Below are positions 9,440 to 18,853 of a stretch of 42,265 bases of DNA, in pieces (positions within the stretch are counted from its first letter, which is position 1; every line of letters starts with the position of its first letter). Made by a program: the position numbers and the translations under genes. The stretch comes from Colwellia sp. (GTDB lineage Bacteria; Pseudomonadota; Gammaproteobacteria; Enterobacterales; Alteromonadaceae): positions 1 to 42,265 of the forward strand of contig JALJPB010000038.1 of assembly GCA_022969175.1 (NCBI GenBank). Reading direction: 5' to 3'. The notes under the pieces are model-generated. The model saw nothing but the letters and a program-made list of their open reading frames with translations, was not told the DNA's origin and searched no databases.

Positions 9440-10213
9440 ATGAAAATTCATACTATTAGCAATAAAGTGAAAAGCCAAACTACTTTTATTTTCATTCATG
9501 GTAACTCCTCATCATCAAGTGTTTTTCAAACCATACTAAACTCAGATTTACCTTATTCTTTACTTGCTTTTGACTTGCCGGGTCATGGAAAATCAGCGTT
9601 TAGTATGAATATAACTGACTATAGCTTAGAGCATTATAAGCAGGTGTTATTAACGCAAGTCAAACAACAAACTGGCGATATTATTTTGGTAGGTAATTCT
9701 TTAGGTGGCCATATAGCCATTGAAATAGCGCCGCACATAGCTAATTTAAAAGGCCTAATAATTATGGGAACCCCGCCTGTTAAACGACCACTGAATATTG
9801 AAGAAGCAATCACGGCTAATGAATCATTACCTGTGTTTTTAACTGCCAAATCAACTAATGATGATATTGAGAAAGCAATACGGATAGCTGTGGTTAATAA
9901 AAATGTGCGCAAAAATATAATAACAGACTTTAACAATACGGACCCTAAAGTGCGTACTGCAATTAGTAAAGATCTCACTAACGACTGTTTTGCCAATGAA
10001 TATGAAATTTTTCACTCATTGACTTGTCGTAAATTAATCATTCAAGGTAAACAAGAGCCTACAGTAAGTACTCTCTATTTAAGCACACTAGCTAAAACTG
10101 CAGGCGCTGAACTAAAGATCATTGATAAATGCGGACATTACCCAACGATTGAGCAGCCCCAAAAAACAATTCAATTGCTGAAGGATTTTGCCAAACAGTG
10201 CGGCGCATCTTAA
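9440..10213 (+). CDS. alpha/beta hydrolase
   Basis: This 257-residue cytoplasmic protein has no signal peptide and follows the alpha/beta hydrolase layout. An oxyanion HGNSSSSS is at 20-27, DLPGHGKS at 45-52, the nucleophile elbow GNSLGG has Ser87, and the late histidine is His233 in CGHYPTIEQP. The acid usually found in the loop after strand 6 (G..D) is replaced by Glu206 in QGKQEPTVS. This may keep activity or shift the acid elsewhere. The substrate cannot be read from the sequence. The LuxR-type gene that follows lies on the opposite strand and ends seven bases away, so the two converge. Confidence 0.85.
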   Translation: MKIHTISNKVKSQTTFIFIHGNSSSSSVFQTILNSDLPYSLLAFDLPGHGKSAFSMNITDYSLEHYKQVLLTQVKQQTGDIILVGNSLGGHIAIEIAPHIANLKGLIIMGTPPVKRPLNIEEAITANESLPVFLTAKSTNDDIEKAIRIAVVNKNVRKNIITDFNNTDPKVRTAISKDLTNDCFANEYEIFHSLTCRKLIIQGKQEPTVSTLYLSTLAKTAGAELKIIDKCGHYPTIEQPQKTIQLLKDFAKQCGAS

Positions 10214-10219
10214 CCCAGA

Positions 10220-10921
10220 TTAATAAGCGCCAATCAATTGAAAGGCATCGGCAAAGCGTATCAAGTCATGTAAATTTTTTACGTTAATTTTTTCATAAAT
10301 ATTTCTACGATGTGTACGCACAGTATGATTAGAAATATTATATAAAATGGCTATCTCTTTAGATGTCATTCCATTACCAAGCAATTGTAAAATATTTTTT
10401 TCTTGCTTGCTCAACGATTGAAATCTACGCCAAGCATTCACATCTGCCAACGTAGTATCTAGCATTTTATGAATATACGCGCCAAATTCCGAAAAATCTT
10501 TTAAAAGATATGAGATGCTAAAAAACTCATTATCCCCAGTGATCATTTTACTAGAGGCAACCCATTGTTGTTCATTTTCAACGTCATACAGTTGATAGTA
10601 TGAACAAAGTGAATGTTTATCGTTTTCTTCACTGAACGATTTTATTTTAGTAATACTGTGCGCTAATACGGCTTTATTTGCCTTTTTTTCTAGTTGAAAA
10701 ATATCGGGAGCATTACCAGGCTCTATTTCAAACACATCTAAACCTAATTGATTACCCCAACGCCAATTTAATGAATTTCGCTCACTTTGAAAAATGATAA
10801 AGGGCAAGTGCTCTGCCACTTGATAAAAAATATCAGGTTGAGTTTCTAATAATTTAGCAAAGTAATAAATTTGCTTAGAATTATTTGTAACTATTTCATT
10901 TTCCGTATGTAATTTAGCCAT
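10220..10921 (-). CDS. LuxR-family transcriptional regulator
   Basis: The chosen start gives 233 residues (MAKLHTENEIV). A longer frame back to a GTG at 11002 exists, but AAGG lies seven bases before the ATG at 10921 and the extra residues look non-coding. The C-terminal 60 residues form a LuxR/GerE helix-turn-helix (LSKQEKNILQLLGNGMTSKE, then NHTVRTHRRNIYEKINVKN). The N-terminal 150 residues resemble a PAS-like sensor (FIIFQSERNSLNWRWGNQLG). There is no receiver aspartate pattern, so it is not a typical response regulator. It is divergent from the large lipoprotein-esterase gene at 11053 and is a fair candidate for its regulator. Confidence 0.85.
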   Translation of the reverse strand: MAKLHTENEIVTNNSKQIYYFAKLLETQPDIFYQVAEHLPFIIFQSERNSLNWRWGNQLGLDVFEIEPGNAPDIFQLEKKANKAVLAHSITKIKSFSEENDKHSLCSYYQLYDVENEQQWVASSKMITGDNEFFSISYLLKDFSEFGAYIHKMLDTTLADVNAWRRFQSLSKQEKNILQLLGNGMTSKEIAILYNISNHTVRTHRRNIYEKINVKNLHDLIRFADAFQLIGAY

Positions 10922-11052
10922 TCCTTTGCCTTGTAAACCAACCTCTTTAGTAAAAATATACCACATATGCAGTATGGAATATAAATAACTTACACAATAC
11001 ACTAAAAGAGATATTGAAATAAATTAAACATATTAAAACTAAGGTTCCTCAG

Positions 11053-13845
11053 ATGAGCAAGATGATGATATTTAACAAAAAAATCAAAATATTTTTACTT
11101 CCGATATTAGCAAATATAATGTTATGGGGTTGTGGAAGCGACTCTGAAGAAAAACTAGACCTGCCAATCAATCAAAGCCCTACCGTAACCATAAGTGGCG
11201 ACACCAGCATTGCTGAAAAGCAGCTATTAAACCTCACGGCCAACACTGCAGATACCGATGGCACTATTGCCAGCATTAGCTGGTCAGTAACCACAGGTGA
11301 AGGCATAACACTGAGTGGTGCTGAAAGTGAAAATGTTAGTTTTACAACACCAAATATAGATACCGACACTATTATCACCCTGACGGTTGTCGTAACAGAT
11401 AACGACGGTGCAACGGCAACTCAAGAAATTTCCATTACGATTACGCCAATCAAAGCGGAGCTGACGATAACGGGGTTAGTTACTGACAATATAATCAAAA
11501 ACTCCGATGTGGAAATTGTTATTGATGGCGAAGTGTTTACTGCAACAGCTGATGAAAATGGCGTCTATACCATAACTATTACTGTTGATGAGTCATTAAT
11601 TAATGAGCTAGTAAAAATACATGTTTTGGGTGATACCAGTATAAATCCAGAAGTTGAATTTGTTTCACAACTTGGCTCACTATCAAGCTTAATTGCACAA
11701 GCCGGCGCTGATGGAACTTTAGTCAAAGAGGATAACTTTGGCGTTAATGTAACAAATGTAACTACCGCAGAATATGCTTTAATTACTCGTGATGGCACAA
11801 CACCGACAACCGACGAAGAACTTAATACGGCAATAGCTGCGGTAAATAGCGATGAGAAAAACACCTTAGCTGCGTTAATCAAAATTATTGTTGATAATGA
11901 CGATTACGAGCTACCGAACGGTGTGACCACTACACTGGAATTTGTGAATGACAACGCAACGGCTACAGCATTTGAGCAAGAAATTATAGCACAAGAGCCG
12001 ACGTTAGTTACCGAAACCATTAGTACCATTATTAATGACAATAGCTTAACGGTTGAATCGGGTATTGTCGGCACGTGGGATATTGGTAGCGAAACGATAA
12101 CCTTTACTCGCTCAGGTCATTATGTACATATTGCTACAGAAGCTGACGATGATGATGGAGATGATTGTCGTGGTCAAATAGGTTATGAAATTGGTTCCTA
12201 CACATGGAATAAAACAACAGGTTTTTTAAGTTTTACCACCACGGAAGATACTAATGGTTGTTATGGCTTAAATAATAAACAACCTCTGAATACGCTAATA
12301 GCTGAGACTAGTCTATTTACCGTTACTGAAGACACGTTAACGGTTACTGAAACTGATGAGTCTTATGATTTTCCACGTCTTATCAGTGAAAGCAACCCCT
12401 TTGTTGGTGGCTATTATTTACAACAAACTAATTTTAGTAATGATTTATCCATGCTAATCACGCTAGATGATAGTAAAAGTGTTCTACTGTTTCACCTTAA
12501 TTCTAGTACTCTGCCAGCAGGAATTAGTTACTTATTTATCATGCGAAATTATAGTTATGACGCTCAGTCTTCACAACACATAGTACATTCACAAAAAGTC
12601 TATGTTGACGGCAATATAACCAGTGAACAAAACGAAGAGGTAAGACGCACGCACATTAGTGTACAAAGCAATGTCATCTCAATGACCAAAGAAGACAGCA
12701 CGAGTTTTATTAATAATAGCTATACCACCTCCACGCAAGATTATTTAACTAATGACCTTATTATTGGTAATTTTAGCGGTACTCTTAGCGGTAGTGGCGA
12801 TGATAGTGACATCGCCTTTAATGTTAGCTTTAATGAAGATGGCACCGCTCACGGCAAGAGTGAAGACGGAGGTTCGTCGTTTGAATGGAAAATTCATTTT
12901 GGCCAGTTATTGATCTCTCAAGATGACGGCGCTACAGAGATTTGGTCAGCGGGTAACCTTAGTAATGATACTTGGCAATTCACGGTTACTCAATATGATG
13001 AGGAGGGTAACTTTAATGGTAGTTCTGCCGGCACTTTTACTGCCTCAGATATTGTAGTATCTGCGCCAACTAAATTATTTATTGAACCATTATTCTCATT
13101 TGAAAAAACGGATGGAGCAGTCTATGGAACCGGGGCGGTTCAGAGTCCAACCGTTGCTGAAAAGCCTTTACTATTAGACATTTACCAACCAACGGGGGAC
13201 AACGTTCCAATGTTAAGACCTGGCGTGATCCTTGTTCATGGTGGTGGTTTTCAAGTCGGCGATAGACTTAAACAAGCAGAAAATGCGCAGCAATTTGCAC
13301 AAAGAGGTTATACCGCAGTATCAATTGATTATCGTTTAACATCAGATGATCCTGCGACTACGGGCAGTTCACTTATACTGAGGGCTACATTTGCTGCAAT
13401 CGAAGACACATTGAAAGCGGTTAAATGGATGAAAGATAATGCAGAAGATCTAGGTGTTGATCCTAATAGAATAGTTTTAGGTGGGTATTCTGCTGGCGCA
13501 GTTGCATCATTATATGCAGCCTTCGCCGATCAAGGTGAAGAGTACAAAGTGCAAGCAGTACTCGATTTAGCTGGTTCTCATATTAATGTAGCAAATTATA
13601 TAGATGCCAATGATCCTGCTTTGTTTATTGTTCATGGTGTATTGGAAATTAACGAAGGCGTTGATGCTATCGAAGCCGCAGCTAAAGAAGCAGGCATTAA
13701 ACATGCTATTTATCATCTTGATGGTATTGGTCACGCTGAAACGTTATATGAGCTAGATCATTGGGTAGAAGATGGTGTAGCTCTACGCACTCTGTTATCA
13801 CAATTTCTCTATGAAGTACTTGATTTGGAGAATTTAGGAAAATAA
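11053..13845 (+). CDS. lipoprotein with PKD-like domain and C-terminal esterase
   Basis: This 930-residue protein has a signal ending in LWGCGSDSEE, so it is probably acylated. An Ig/PKD-like domain follows (about residues 38-133, SPTVTISGD to ISITITP). Next come a carboxypeptidase-regulatory-like stretch, acidic lipocalin-like beta modules (GIVGTWDIGSETITFT, then IIGNFSGTLSG), and an alpha/beta hydrolase domain from about 690. The hydrolase shows HGGG at 729-732, the nucleophile Ser813 in GGYSAGA and His894 in GIGHAETL. That arrangement fits carboxylesterases of the hormone-sensitive-lipase/BD-FAE type. The enzyme is probably surface-anchored with adhesive modules. It is divergent from the LuxR regulator. 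Confidence 0.87.
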   Translation: MSKMMIFNKKIKIFLLPILANIMLWGCGSDSEEKLDLPINQSPTVTISGDTSIAEKQLLNLTANTADTDGTIASISWSVTTGEGITLSGAESENVSFTTPNIDTDTIITLTVVVTDNDGATATQEISITITPIKAELTITGLVTDNIIKNSDVEIVIDGEVFTATADENGVYTITITVDESLINELVKIHVLGDTSINPEVEFVSQLGSLSSLIAQAGADGTLVKEDNFGVNVTNVTTAEYALITRDGTTPTTDEELNTAIAAVNSDEKNTLAALIKIIVDNDDYELPNGVTTTLEFVNDNATATAFEQEIIAQEPTLVTETISTIINDNSLTVESGIVGTWDIGSETITFTRSGHYVHIATEADDDDGDDCRGQIGYEIGSYTWNKTTGFLSFTTTEDTNGCYGLNNKQPLNTLIAETSLFTVTEDTLTVTETDESYDFPRLISESNPFVGGYYLQQTNFSNDLSMLITLDDSKSVLLFHLNSSTLPAGISYLFIMRNYSYDAQSSQHIVHSQKVYVDGNITSEQNEEVRRTHISVQSNVISMTKEDSTSFINNSYTTSTQDYLTNDLIIGNFSGTLSGSGDDSDIAFNVSFNEDGTAHGKSEDGGSSFEWKIHFGQLLISQDDGATEIWSAGNLSNDTWQFTVTQYDEEGNFNGSSAGTFTASDIVVSAPTKLFIEPLFSFEKTDGAVYGTGAVQSPTVAEKPLLLDIYQPTGDNVPMLRPGVILVHGGGFQVGDRLKQAENAQQFAQRGYTAVSIDYRLTSDDPATTGSSLILRATFAAIEDTLKAVKWMKDNAEDLGVDPNRIVLGGYSAGAVASLYAAFADQGEEYKVQAVLDLAGSHINVANYIDANDPALFIVHGVLEINEGVDAIEAAAKEAGIKHAIYHLDGIGHAETLYELDHWVEDGVALRTLLSQFLYEVLDLENLGK

Positions 13846-13884
13846 AACTGCGGAATATAGGAAGGAAAATACCATTCCATTAAG

Positions 13885-14145
13885 TTAGCTCTCTCTCAGA
13901 GCTTTCATTTTCTCAGCCACCTGATTCTTCTCAAGATGGACATAACGCATGGTGGTTGCGATATTTGAATACTTGCGGGGATTATTACCGTTTTTTAACA
14001 GTGAAAAATCCATTGGTGATGTGCCCTTATTATCATTTCTAGATTTCAACACCTGATACACGCGATTTGACATATATAACACCGCTTTATTATTCGTCTT
14101 TGAACATTTAAATAATTCACCTAGAATGACTACAATTATAAACAA
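13885..14145 (-). pseudogene. tyrosine recombinase remnant with internal deletion
   Basis: The 86-codon frame carries two pieces of a phage-type integrase. One is NNKAVLYMSNRVYQVLKSR...NKGTSPMDFSLLKNG, from the middle of the catalytic domain. The other is SNIATTMRYVHLEKNQVAEK, around the catalytic tyrosine at the C-terminus. The segment that should lie between them, with the HxLRH block and the first arginine, is missing, and the N-terminal half is absent. The protein could not recombine DNA. It is a fossil of an integrated element and lies between the esterase lipoprotein and a bidirectional terminator. Confidence 0.8.
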
Positions 14146-14173
14146 TAAAAGTCAGCCTAAGCTGACTTTTATT
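14144..14173. terminator. bidirectional hairpin terminator
   Basis: A perfect 13-bp stem, AATAAAAGTCAGC (14144-14156) with GCTGACTTTTATT (14161-14173), encloses a CTAA loop. T-rich bases flank it on both strands. It lies between the recombinase remnant and the CadC-like gene. Confidence 0.85.
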
Positions 14174-14371
14174 AAAAACTTGCACTTTAATTTAACTAGG
14201 AGCGCCTTTAGCAATAAGATACTCTCAAATTTCTGTTGTTCTGACACCATTGAATCGGCTTATTAATTCATTACCTTTTACAGTTTCAACCTCTAACTTC
14301 CTTTCTTATTTACAGAATGTGGTGTGTCCAATACTTAAATGAACGTGATTAAGCAGTGTATTTATTTCAAA

Positions 14372-16504
14372 CTAAAAAGTAAGCATCAAAATATCTGACT
14401 CTATATTTTCCATTATTGAAAATATTAATTTTTGGCAATCATTAACCAAATCAAATTTGAAATTAGAGTCAAGTGCAGAAGTCATGATCAACTGAGTTTT
14501 AGTTGATTTTAAATTCATCTGCCAAAGCTCAATGCCATCTGTTTCCAACAAATAGTAAACTGAATTTGAACAAACCTTAAAATTTGAACTACGAGAAACA
14601 TTGTCCACTATTTGTCTCTCTTTACCTGTTTTTAAATTCAACAGCCAAATACCTTGTTGTCGATACTTAGTAAAGTATAACGTTTCATCAACGTCATTAA
14701 CTTTAACTTGATAACCGCCCTTTTGGCTTATTTGAACAGTACTTTGTGCCTGGAAGTTATAAGCCCAAATTTGCCAATCGCCACTTTTATCTGAAGTAAA
14801 ATATAGAGTAGCACCATCAGATGAAAATATTGGGAAAGCAGCACTTTGTCCATTTAGTTTAATAAGTTCAACCTTTTGTGTTTGTGTATTTATCAAGTAC
14901 ACCTGCTTGTCACTGGTAGCAATCAATGCTTGTATTCCATCAGGGTGCCATGCATAGGTATCTATTTTGTTGTTTTCGGGGAGTGACTCTATCGGTAATA
15001 CCCCGTCTTCTTTTTCCAACCATAACTGCAACTCACCATTTCGGTTTGACAAAAATAACAAGGAAAGTGCATCGCTTGAATAAACGGGTTGACTATCAAT
15101 ACGGCTTGAATTAACCGCTAATTTAATACTTGGTGTTATGAGTAACTCTTCAGCTGCGTTTTGAGTAATATTACTCTGCCATAGATCAACATCAGCTGTT
15201 TTGACTGAATAAACAATATGTTTACCTGAAGCACTTAAGTAAGGAGAGTTAATTGATTGTGATGATTGATATAAGGTTTGAATATCACCTGTTGCTACGT
15301 TGAGTAACTTTAATTTTCCACCCGAGCGATTATCACTAAAAATAATGCTTTTTTCATCTGGTGTCCAACTTGGCGTCCAACTTAAAAAGCCTAATTCAGT
15401 AATTTTTCGCAGCTCTTTTGTCAGTAAGTTTTTTACAAAAACTTGATTGTTGCCCCAATATTTATTGCGAAAAAACAATAGCTGTTCACCACTTGGCGAC
15501 AACGCTAATTCATTATCACCATAGTAATTATCTTCACGCCTGGTTATTTCATCAACTTTTAAGGTACTTAAATGTAATTGATAAATTTGATATGGCATTG
15601 AGCTATTTATTCTATCGGTGAAATATACTGACCTATCGTCAGGCGCCCATACAACATTACTGTAATGCTCTACAGCGCCACATTGATAGAGTTCTTCAAC
15701 CTCAAGCGGTTGACTATTTTTGTCTAACGTTAACAAATTAAGATGACAGCTATTATTTCCTTTACGGAAAAAAATTATTTTACTCTTATCATGAGATATG
15801 GCTGGCGAACGATCATTAAATTCAGAATCCGTTAATTGTATTCTTTGCTGCCGGTCACGTTTTTTTAAATATAAATGATAAGGCTTATTAACATTTTTAC
15901 GGTGGCGATATACTAACCACAATGCATCTTTCGATAAAGAAGCATCGTATTCGAAGCCCTGCTCACTGGTTAACTGTTCAAATTTTGGATTGGTTATCTC
16001 AAAAGACATGTTTGTTGGTGGCGTGAGATTTTTCCAATTTATAAGCAATAAGATCAAGATGAAAAAGAAGCTAAGCAATGCTGTTTTTTTGGAAGCTAAC
16101 TTCAGTAGCTGCGAATTAGTGGATGAACTGTATTTAGCTGAAATGATTTTATTTTCATTTTTATTGATGTCAGCGCCAGCAATATTTTTTACTTCAGCAA
16201 TTAACCTATAGCCTTTTTTAGCAATTGTTTGAATGTAACGAGGAGACTCGGCATTATCAGACAATGCCTTTCTCAGCAGACCAACAACTCGATTAACAGC
16301 ACCTTCACTTACTTGGGATTGCCATACATCTTCCATCAATTTTTCACGAGAGATAACTTCATTGACATGGCAAGACAAATAATAAAGTAACGCCATCACT
16401 TTTGGCTCAACAATTTGGCGTTGGCCATTATGCGAAATGGTATTTAATTCTCTCTCAATGGTAAATTCACCGACCGAAAATATTTTTGATAATGGCTGTA
16501 TCAC
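14372..16504 (-). CDS. CadC-type membrane regulator with TolB-like propeller
   Basis: This 710-residue protein begins with an OmpR/CadC winged-helix DNA-binding domain (about residues 8-105: LNTISHNGQRQIVEPKVMAL, then RYIQTIAKKGYRLIAEV). It then has a single membrane helix (141-157) and a periplasmic region of PD40/WD40-like beta-propeller repeats (for example PAISHDKSKIIFF, VVWAPDDRSVYFTD, PSWTPDEKSIIFSDNRSG, PIFSSDGATLYFTSDKSG). No receiver domain is present. Such one-component regulators sense outside the membrane and bind DNA inside. The divergent genes at 16849-19717 all encode exported proteins and are the likely targets. Confidence 0.9.
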   Translation of the reverse strand: MIQPLSKIFSVGEFTIERELNTISHNGQRQIVEPKVMALLYYLSCHVNEVISREKLMEDVWQSQVSEGAVNRVVGLLRKALSDNAESPRYIQTIAKKGYRLIAEVKNIAGADINKNENKIISAKYSSSTNSQLLKLASKKTALLSFFFILILLLINWKNLTPPTNMSFEITNPKFEQLTSEQGFEYDASLSKDALWLVYRHRKNVNKPYHLYLKKRDRQQRIQLTDSEFNDRSPAISHDKSKIIFFRKGNNSCHLNLLTLDKNSQPLEVEELYQCGAVEHYSNVVWAPDDRSVYFTDRINSSMPYQIYQLHLSTLKVDEITRREDNYYGDNELALSPSGEQLLFFRNKYWGNNQVFVKNLLTKELRKITELGFLSWTPSWTPDEKSIIFSDNRSGGKLKLLNVATGDIQTLYQSSQSINSPYLSASGKHIVYSVKTADVDLWQSNITQNAAEELLITPSIKLAVNSSRIDSQPVYSSDALSLLFLSNRNGELQLWLEKEDGVLPIESLPENNKIDTYAWHPDGIQALIATSDKQVYLINTQTQKVELIKLNGQSAAFPIFSSDGATLYFTSDKSGDWQIWAYNFQAQSTVQISQKGGYQVKVNDVDETLYFTKYRQQGIWLLNLKTGKERQIVDNVSRSSNFKVCSNSVYYLLETDGIELWQMNLKSTKTQLIMTSALDSNFKFDLVNDCQKLIFSIMENIESDILMLTF

Positions 16505-16527
16505 TAAACGTCCTCATTTTTTACTTA

Positions 16528-16690
16528 TTATACCAAGTGAATTAAAGAATTGATCAAAATTCAATGAGGATAAATGTTCAAGTTCAAGGCGCGAGATTGA
16601 GCAATAGCTGGCTATTGGGATTGAGCGCAACATAGAAATTGGATATTTAGACCAATGAAGATGATGGATTCATTATTTCACTTGGTATCA
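16528..16690. mobile_element. MITE-like element, about 163 bp
   Basis: The two ends are imperfect terminal inverted repeats. TTATACCAAGTGAATTAAAG at the left and the reverse complement of the right end (TGATACCAAGTGAAATAATG) agree at all but a few positions. The interior codes for nothing and has its own short dyad (TAGCTGGCTA). The size, ends and intergenic place between a regulator and its likely targets fit a non-autonomous element of the kind scattered in Alteromonadales genomes. Confidence 0.65.
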
Positions 16691-16848
16691 TACCGTGTTC
16701 GACATAGGGATTTCACTAGCTAATCTATTGAAAACAAATAAAATCATCAAAAAATCATCAAAAAATTTCAAGAATATCACCACCTGAATATTGTTAATCA
16801 TCAACTTAACATTAAAGATGCACCTCTATTAATTACTCAGGAAAACAC

Positions 16849-17568
16849 ATGAAAATAACAACATTGATACTCTCTAGTTTACTTATATTAACCGCGTCTG
16901 TATTTGCACATGAAAAAAAATCTACTGCCCGTAATATTGCTCAAGTACTTAAATCACCAGAACGACCTCAACAAGATAAAGTAAGAGACACAGCTAGAAA
17001 ACCTGCTGATATTTTAGCTTTAGTCGACATTCAACCTAATATGACCGTTGTCGACTTTATTGCAGGCAGAGGTTATTACACAGATTTATTTGCTCGACTC
17101 CTTAATAATTCAGGAAAACTGTACAGCATTAAAGGTAAGGTAGAAAAAAGAGACTTATCACAATTTACTAATATATCGGTATTACCGTCACTTGATTTAT
17201 CCCAGATAAAATCGCCCGTTGACCGTATTTTCACCGCACTTAATTACCATGACATTATCAATAATCCAAGTATAGATCGCCAAGAACTATTAAAGACAAT
17301 TCACAGAAAATTAAAAGATAACGGTTACTTTATCGTTATCGACCACAATGCTGCCGCAGGTACAGGAAAATCACAAACTAAAAAGCTTCATCGCATTGAA
17401 AATACCTTTGTGCTCAACGAAATAATCAAAGCTGGCTTCATTTTAGACCGTTCATTAAGTGTATTAGCAAATCCTAATGACAATTTTACTGCTGACGTTT
17501 GGCAAGAAAGTACCAAAGGAAAAACTGACCGTTTTGTCTATCGTTTCAAAAAAGTAACTAAAGGATAA
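16849..17568 (+). CDS. exported SAM-dependent methyltransferase-like protein
   Basis: This 239-residue protein has a clear signal peptide cleaved after about residue 20 (LTASVFA-HEKK). The body is a class I methyltransferase fold. Motif I is VVDFIAGRGYYTDLFARLL (67-85), followed by an acidic strand-4 region (VDRIFTALNYHDI) and a post-motif strand (GYFIVIDHNA). It resembles the COG4798 group of predicted methyltransferases, which often carry a signal peptide although SAM is not expected in the periplasm. AGGAAA lies before the ATG. The next gene starts four bases after the stop, so they form an operon. Confidence 0.83.
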   Translation: MKITTLILSSLLILTASVFAHEKKSTARNIAQVLKSPERPQQDKVRDTARKPADILALVDIQPNMTVVDFIAGRGYYTDLFARLLNNSGKLYSIKGKVEKRDLSQFTNISVLPSLDLSQIKSPVDRIFTALNYHDIINNPSIDRQELLKTIHRKLKDNGYFIVIDHNAAAGTGKSQTKKLHRIENTFVLNEIIKAGFILDRSLSVLANPNDNFTADVWQESTKGKTDRFVYRFKKVTKG

Positions 17569-17572
17569 AATT

Positions 17573-18757
17573 ATGTTACGACTATTTATATCCGTTATTT
17601 TCATTTTTACTCTAGGTTCAAGTAATGCCGTAGACGCAGAAAAAGGTACAACCGAAAATGCAATAATGGATCCTCGTATCACTGAAATAGACGAGCCTAT
17701 AATTATCGCTAAAAAGTTTACTTTCAGCTCTGAAATACTTGGAAATGAGCGTACATTTTATGTTCATTTACCCAAAGGATATCATCAATCTAACCAGAGC
17801 TATCCGGTTTTATTTATTACTGACGGTGAGCGAAAAACATTAAGAATAGCTTCAGTTACCCATGAGCTATCTTATTTTGCTAAACGCATTCCACCAATGA
17901 TTGTCGTTGGTATTGCAAATGATGGGACAAGAAGAGAAAACCTGAGTTTGTTACCCAGTTCTATGCAGTTTCTTTCTTTCATTACTAAAGAGCTTAAACC
18001 TTATATTCATCAACAGTACAGAACCAATGATGAAAATTTGTTCTTAGGAAGTTCAGCTGGAGGTCAATTTGCAATTAGAGCATTGTTAGAAACACCTGAA
18101 GAATTTGACGCTTACTTTGCTATAAGTCCAAGCTTATATTACAACGACTATCACTTAGAGAAAAAAGCGAAAGAGCTCGCATTAACCAAGCAACAACTAG
18201 ATAAAACCCTCTATTTAAGTTTAGGGAATGAAGGCATAGTAATGGGCGTAGATGAATTCGCATTAAACTTAGCTAAATACCCAATTAAAGGCCTAAGGTG
18301 GACATTTACTAAAGTTGAAGAAGAAACTCATGGCTCAATATCAATGAAGCAAGCATACAACGGGTTACAAAATTATTACTCATCATGGGCGCCAACTCAC
18401 TTTAACAATGTAAACGACTTTGAGCGTAAAGGCGGCTTAGCAGCACTAAAAGCTAAATATGAGAATGAAACTCCTGCCGTTGTTCCATTCAAAGTACTCA
18501 ATAGTATTGCTAACCTCTATTTTTACTCAAATTATTATCAACAAGGGATCGAACTAGCTTTACTTAACATAAAGAACCATCCGAATTCGATTTTTGCGAA
18601 ATACAATTTAGCAGAGTTTTATGGTGATATCGATAACCATGAAAAAGCATTAAATTATTATCAACAAGCCTTAGACATAGCCACTTTGAACAAGAACCCA
18701 AAGAGAGTAAAAACACTTAAGCAAACAATAGAAAAATATAAACTCAAACTAAACTAA
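17573..18757 (+). CDS. exported esterase (PF00756-like) with C-terminal TPR
   Basis: This 394-residue protein has a signal peptide (about 1-22, LGSSNAVDA). The catalytic part is a putative esterase of the esterase-D/enterochelin-esterase fold: FYVHLPKGY at 62-70, YPVLFITDGE at 77-86, nucleophile Ser161 in LGSSAGG, and a late histidine in EEETHGSISM. The last 100 residues form a TPR-like region (AKYNLAEFYGDIDNHEKALN). AAAGGA lies before the ATG, four bases after the methyltransferase stop. It probably acts in the periplasm on an ester or peptide-linked substrate that cannot be named. Confidence 0.87.
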   Translation: MLRLFISVIFIFTLGSSNAVDAEKGTTENAIMDPRITEIDEPIIIAKKFTFSSEILGNERTFYVHLPKGYHQSNQSYPVLFITDGERKTLRIASVTHELSYFAKRIPPMIVVGIANDGTRRENLSLLPSSMQFLSFITKELKPYIHQQYRTNDENLFLGSSAGGQFAIRALLETPEEFDAYFAISPSLYYNDYHLEKKAKELALTKQQLDKTLYLSLGNEGIVMGVDEFALNLAKYPIKGLRWTFTKVEEETHGSISMKQAYNGLQNYYSSWAPTHFNNVNDFERKGGLAALKAKYENETPAVVPFKVLNSIANLYFYSNYYQQGIELALLNIKNHPNSIFAKYNLAEFYGDIDNHEKALNYYQQALDIATLNKNPKRVKTLKQTIEKYKLKLN

Positions 18758-18853
18758 AAACATAAATTAAATTCAGGGACTGTTCCATTATATTATTTTT
18801 CATCAATGGAATTCCCATTAACCTTTATTACTTATGAAAAAAGAGTCATTAAA

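Noticed and set aside
9634..9996. Minus-strand open frame of 120 codons inside the hydrolase gene
   Set aside because: It lies fully within a well-supported hydrolase and shows no domain or ribosome binding site.
10922..11002. N-terminal extension of the LuxR-type regulator from a GTG at 11002
   Set aside because: No ribosome binding site, atypical residues (YCVSYLYSILHMWYIF), and a better-supported ATG at 10921.
14180..14330. Minus-strand reading with in-frame stops (GNELISRFNGVRTTEI*EYLIAKGAPS*)
   Set aside because: It looks protein-like and may be a gene remnant, but it is short, interrupted and matches no family I know.
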